From assembly GCF_014647635.1 (NCBI RefSeq), contig NZ_BMPO01000002.1, positions 124,001-188,000 on the forward strand: a DNA stretch of 64,000 bases, in the 5' to 3' direction. Of this stretch, positions 63,211 to 64,000 are shown in pieces (the stretch's first letter is position 1; every line of letters begins with the position of its first letter). The stretch comes from Pseudomonas matsuisoli. Lineage in GTDB: Bacteria > Pseudomonadota > Gammaproteobacteria > Pseudomonadales > Pseudomonadaceae. The position numbers and the translations under genes are program-made. The notes beneath the pieces were generated by a model. The model made no database searches and had not been told where the DNA came from. It saw only the letters and a program-made list of their open reading frames with translations.

Positions 63211-64000
63211 ATGACTATCACGCCCTCCATTTTCGTGCTGGGTGCCAGTGCGTTGCCCATGGCCCGCCGAATTCAGGAGGCCTACTCAGGGGCTCGCGTG
63301 TTTGGCTTGCAGGGGCGTGCCGACGCGGCCGACGTCACCTACGCCAACTTCGGTGAGGCGCTCCGCCAGCAGTACCGACAGGGCTCGCCCATCATTGCCT
63401 TATGCGCCGCCGGCATCGTCATCCGCACGCTTGCGGCATTGTTGACGGAAAAGGGCGCAGAGCCGCCAGTGCTGGCGATCGCGGAGGATGGAAGTGCGGT
63501 CGTGCCGCTGCTAGGCGGATTGGCCGGGGTCAATGAGATCGCCAAAACCCTGGCGAACCACTTGGGTGTCGCGCCGGCAATCACGACCAGCGGTGAGCTG
63601 CGTTTTGGCACTTGCCTTTTGAATCCGCCGCCGGGTTATGCCGTCGACCTGGAGCAGGGCAAGCGAGTCGTCAGCGACCTGCTGGGCGGGGCCACCGTAC
63701 AGCTGAACGAGGATACGCCCTGGCTCAAGAACGCGGATCTCCCGCTGGCCGCCAGAGGCGATCGGCGCGTGGTGGTCAGCCCGTACCGGTCAGAAGACCC
63801 GCATACGTTAGTCATTCACCCTCGCGTCGTGCTGGCCTGCGTCGCACCGGACCGTGACATATCCCGCGAGGCGCTGGACCACGCTTTATCGGCTGCCAGG
63901 CTGGCACCGCAATCGCTGGCGGCACTGATCGTGACGGGGGTGCCCCAGGCCGTCCCCAAGCTCGCTTTGCTGGCGCAGGACGTAGGCGTACCGCTGCGTT
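63211..64000 (+). CDS. cobJ: CbiG/CobJ fusion: precorrin-3B C17-methyltransferase (partial)
   Basis: The first 263 codons of a gene that leaves the window. The visible part is a CbiG-like N-terminal region: ARVFGLQGRADAADVTYANF, IIALCAAGIVIRTLAALL, AEDGSAVVPLLGGLAGVNEIA. The linker/CbiG C-terminal domain begins about residue 190 (VVVSPYRSEDPHTLVIHP). In pseudomonads this CbiG part is joined to the CobJ methyltransferase, so I expect that domain beyond the edge. ATG at 63211. It follows cobI after 116 bases containing a pair of alternative hairpins. Confidence 0.85.
   Translation, partial: MTITPSIFVLGASALPMARRIQEAYSGARVFGLQGRADAADVTYANFGEALRQQYRQGSPIIALCAAGIVIRTLAALLTEKGAEPPVLAIAEDGSAVVPLLGGLAGVNEIAKTLANHLGVAPAITTSGELRFGTCLLNPPPGYAVDLEQGKRVVSDLLGGATVQLNEDTPWLKNADLPLAARGDRRVVVSPYRSEDPHTLVIHPRVVLACVAPDRDISREALDHALSAARLAPQSLAALIVTGVPQAVPKLALLAQDVGVPLR

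Overview
The window reads as chromosomal DNA of a Pseudomonas-type gammaproteobacterium. The best evidence is the order gacA-uvrC-pgsA-tRNA(Gly)-tRNA(Cys)-tRNA(Leu), a galU/gor pair, a cobG-cobH-cobI-cobJ run behind a cobalamin riboswitch with divergent cobL-cobK, and a sulfur gene set that mirrors, from memory, the P. aeruginosa PA2597-PA2603 neighbourhood. Coding density is high. I see no prophage, insertion sequence, CRISPR array or rRNA.

Region by region. (1) 1-11.8 kb: two cell-surface iron-signalling modules, each an ECF sigma factor, a FecR-type regulator and a TonB receptor with an STN domain, pointing away from each other; both sigma genes have a Fur-box-like 15-mer upstream. Between them lie an SDR/thioredoxin-fold pair with a divergent IclR gene broken by an in-frame stop, and an MFS exporter with a divergent Lrp/AsnC regulator. 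(2) 11.8-14.2 kb: a DRGH endonuclease, a small unknown gene and an EamA exporter. (3) 14.4-21.4 kb: an apparent operon of a molybdopterin oxidoreductase fused to its own flavin/2Fe-2S reductase, an AtoE-type carrier and an ornithine-cyclodeaminase-family reductase, with a divergent LysR. (4) 21.6-36 kb: a small secreted NTF2-like protein, arfB, then a large organosulfur island: TauD-type dioxygenase, three solute-binding proteins, one ABC permease/ATPase pair, a four-domain rhodanese, a Gln-type thiol dioxygenase (3-mercaptopropionate dioxygenase class), LysR and two flavin monooxygenases. REP-like palindromes occur only here. (5) 36.3-44.1 kb: housekeeping genes gacA, uvrC, pgsA, three tRNAs, a stand-alone VasI/TagO-like protein, galU and gor. 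(6) 44.1-58 kb: a 52-residue protein, DUF3182 and an alpha/beta hydrolase in one run; a FAN1-type nuclease overlapping a helicase that has its own nuclease-like N-terminus; an LRR protein kinase; an RlmN-like radical SAM protein; a semialdehyde dehydrogenase; DUF1883; an amino acid permease; a flippase. (7) 58-64 kb: cobalamin genes, cobL-cobK on one strand and the riboswitch plus cobG-cobH-cobI-cobJ on the other; cobJ runs off the end.

How they work together: region 4 would import sulfonates, sulfate esters or thiols, desulfonate or oxidise them and handle the released sulfur, although no flavin reductase for the monooxygenases is present. Region 3 looks like a transport-plus-oxidation route for an unidentified small organic acid or amine and is the best candidate here for an undescribed pathway. 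Where several starts were possible I chose by ribosome binding site and family length; those choices are stated in the entries.
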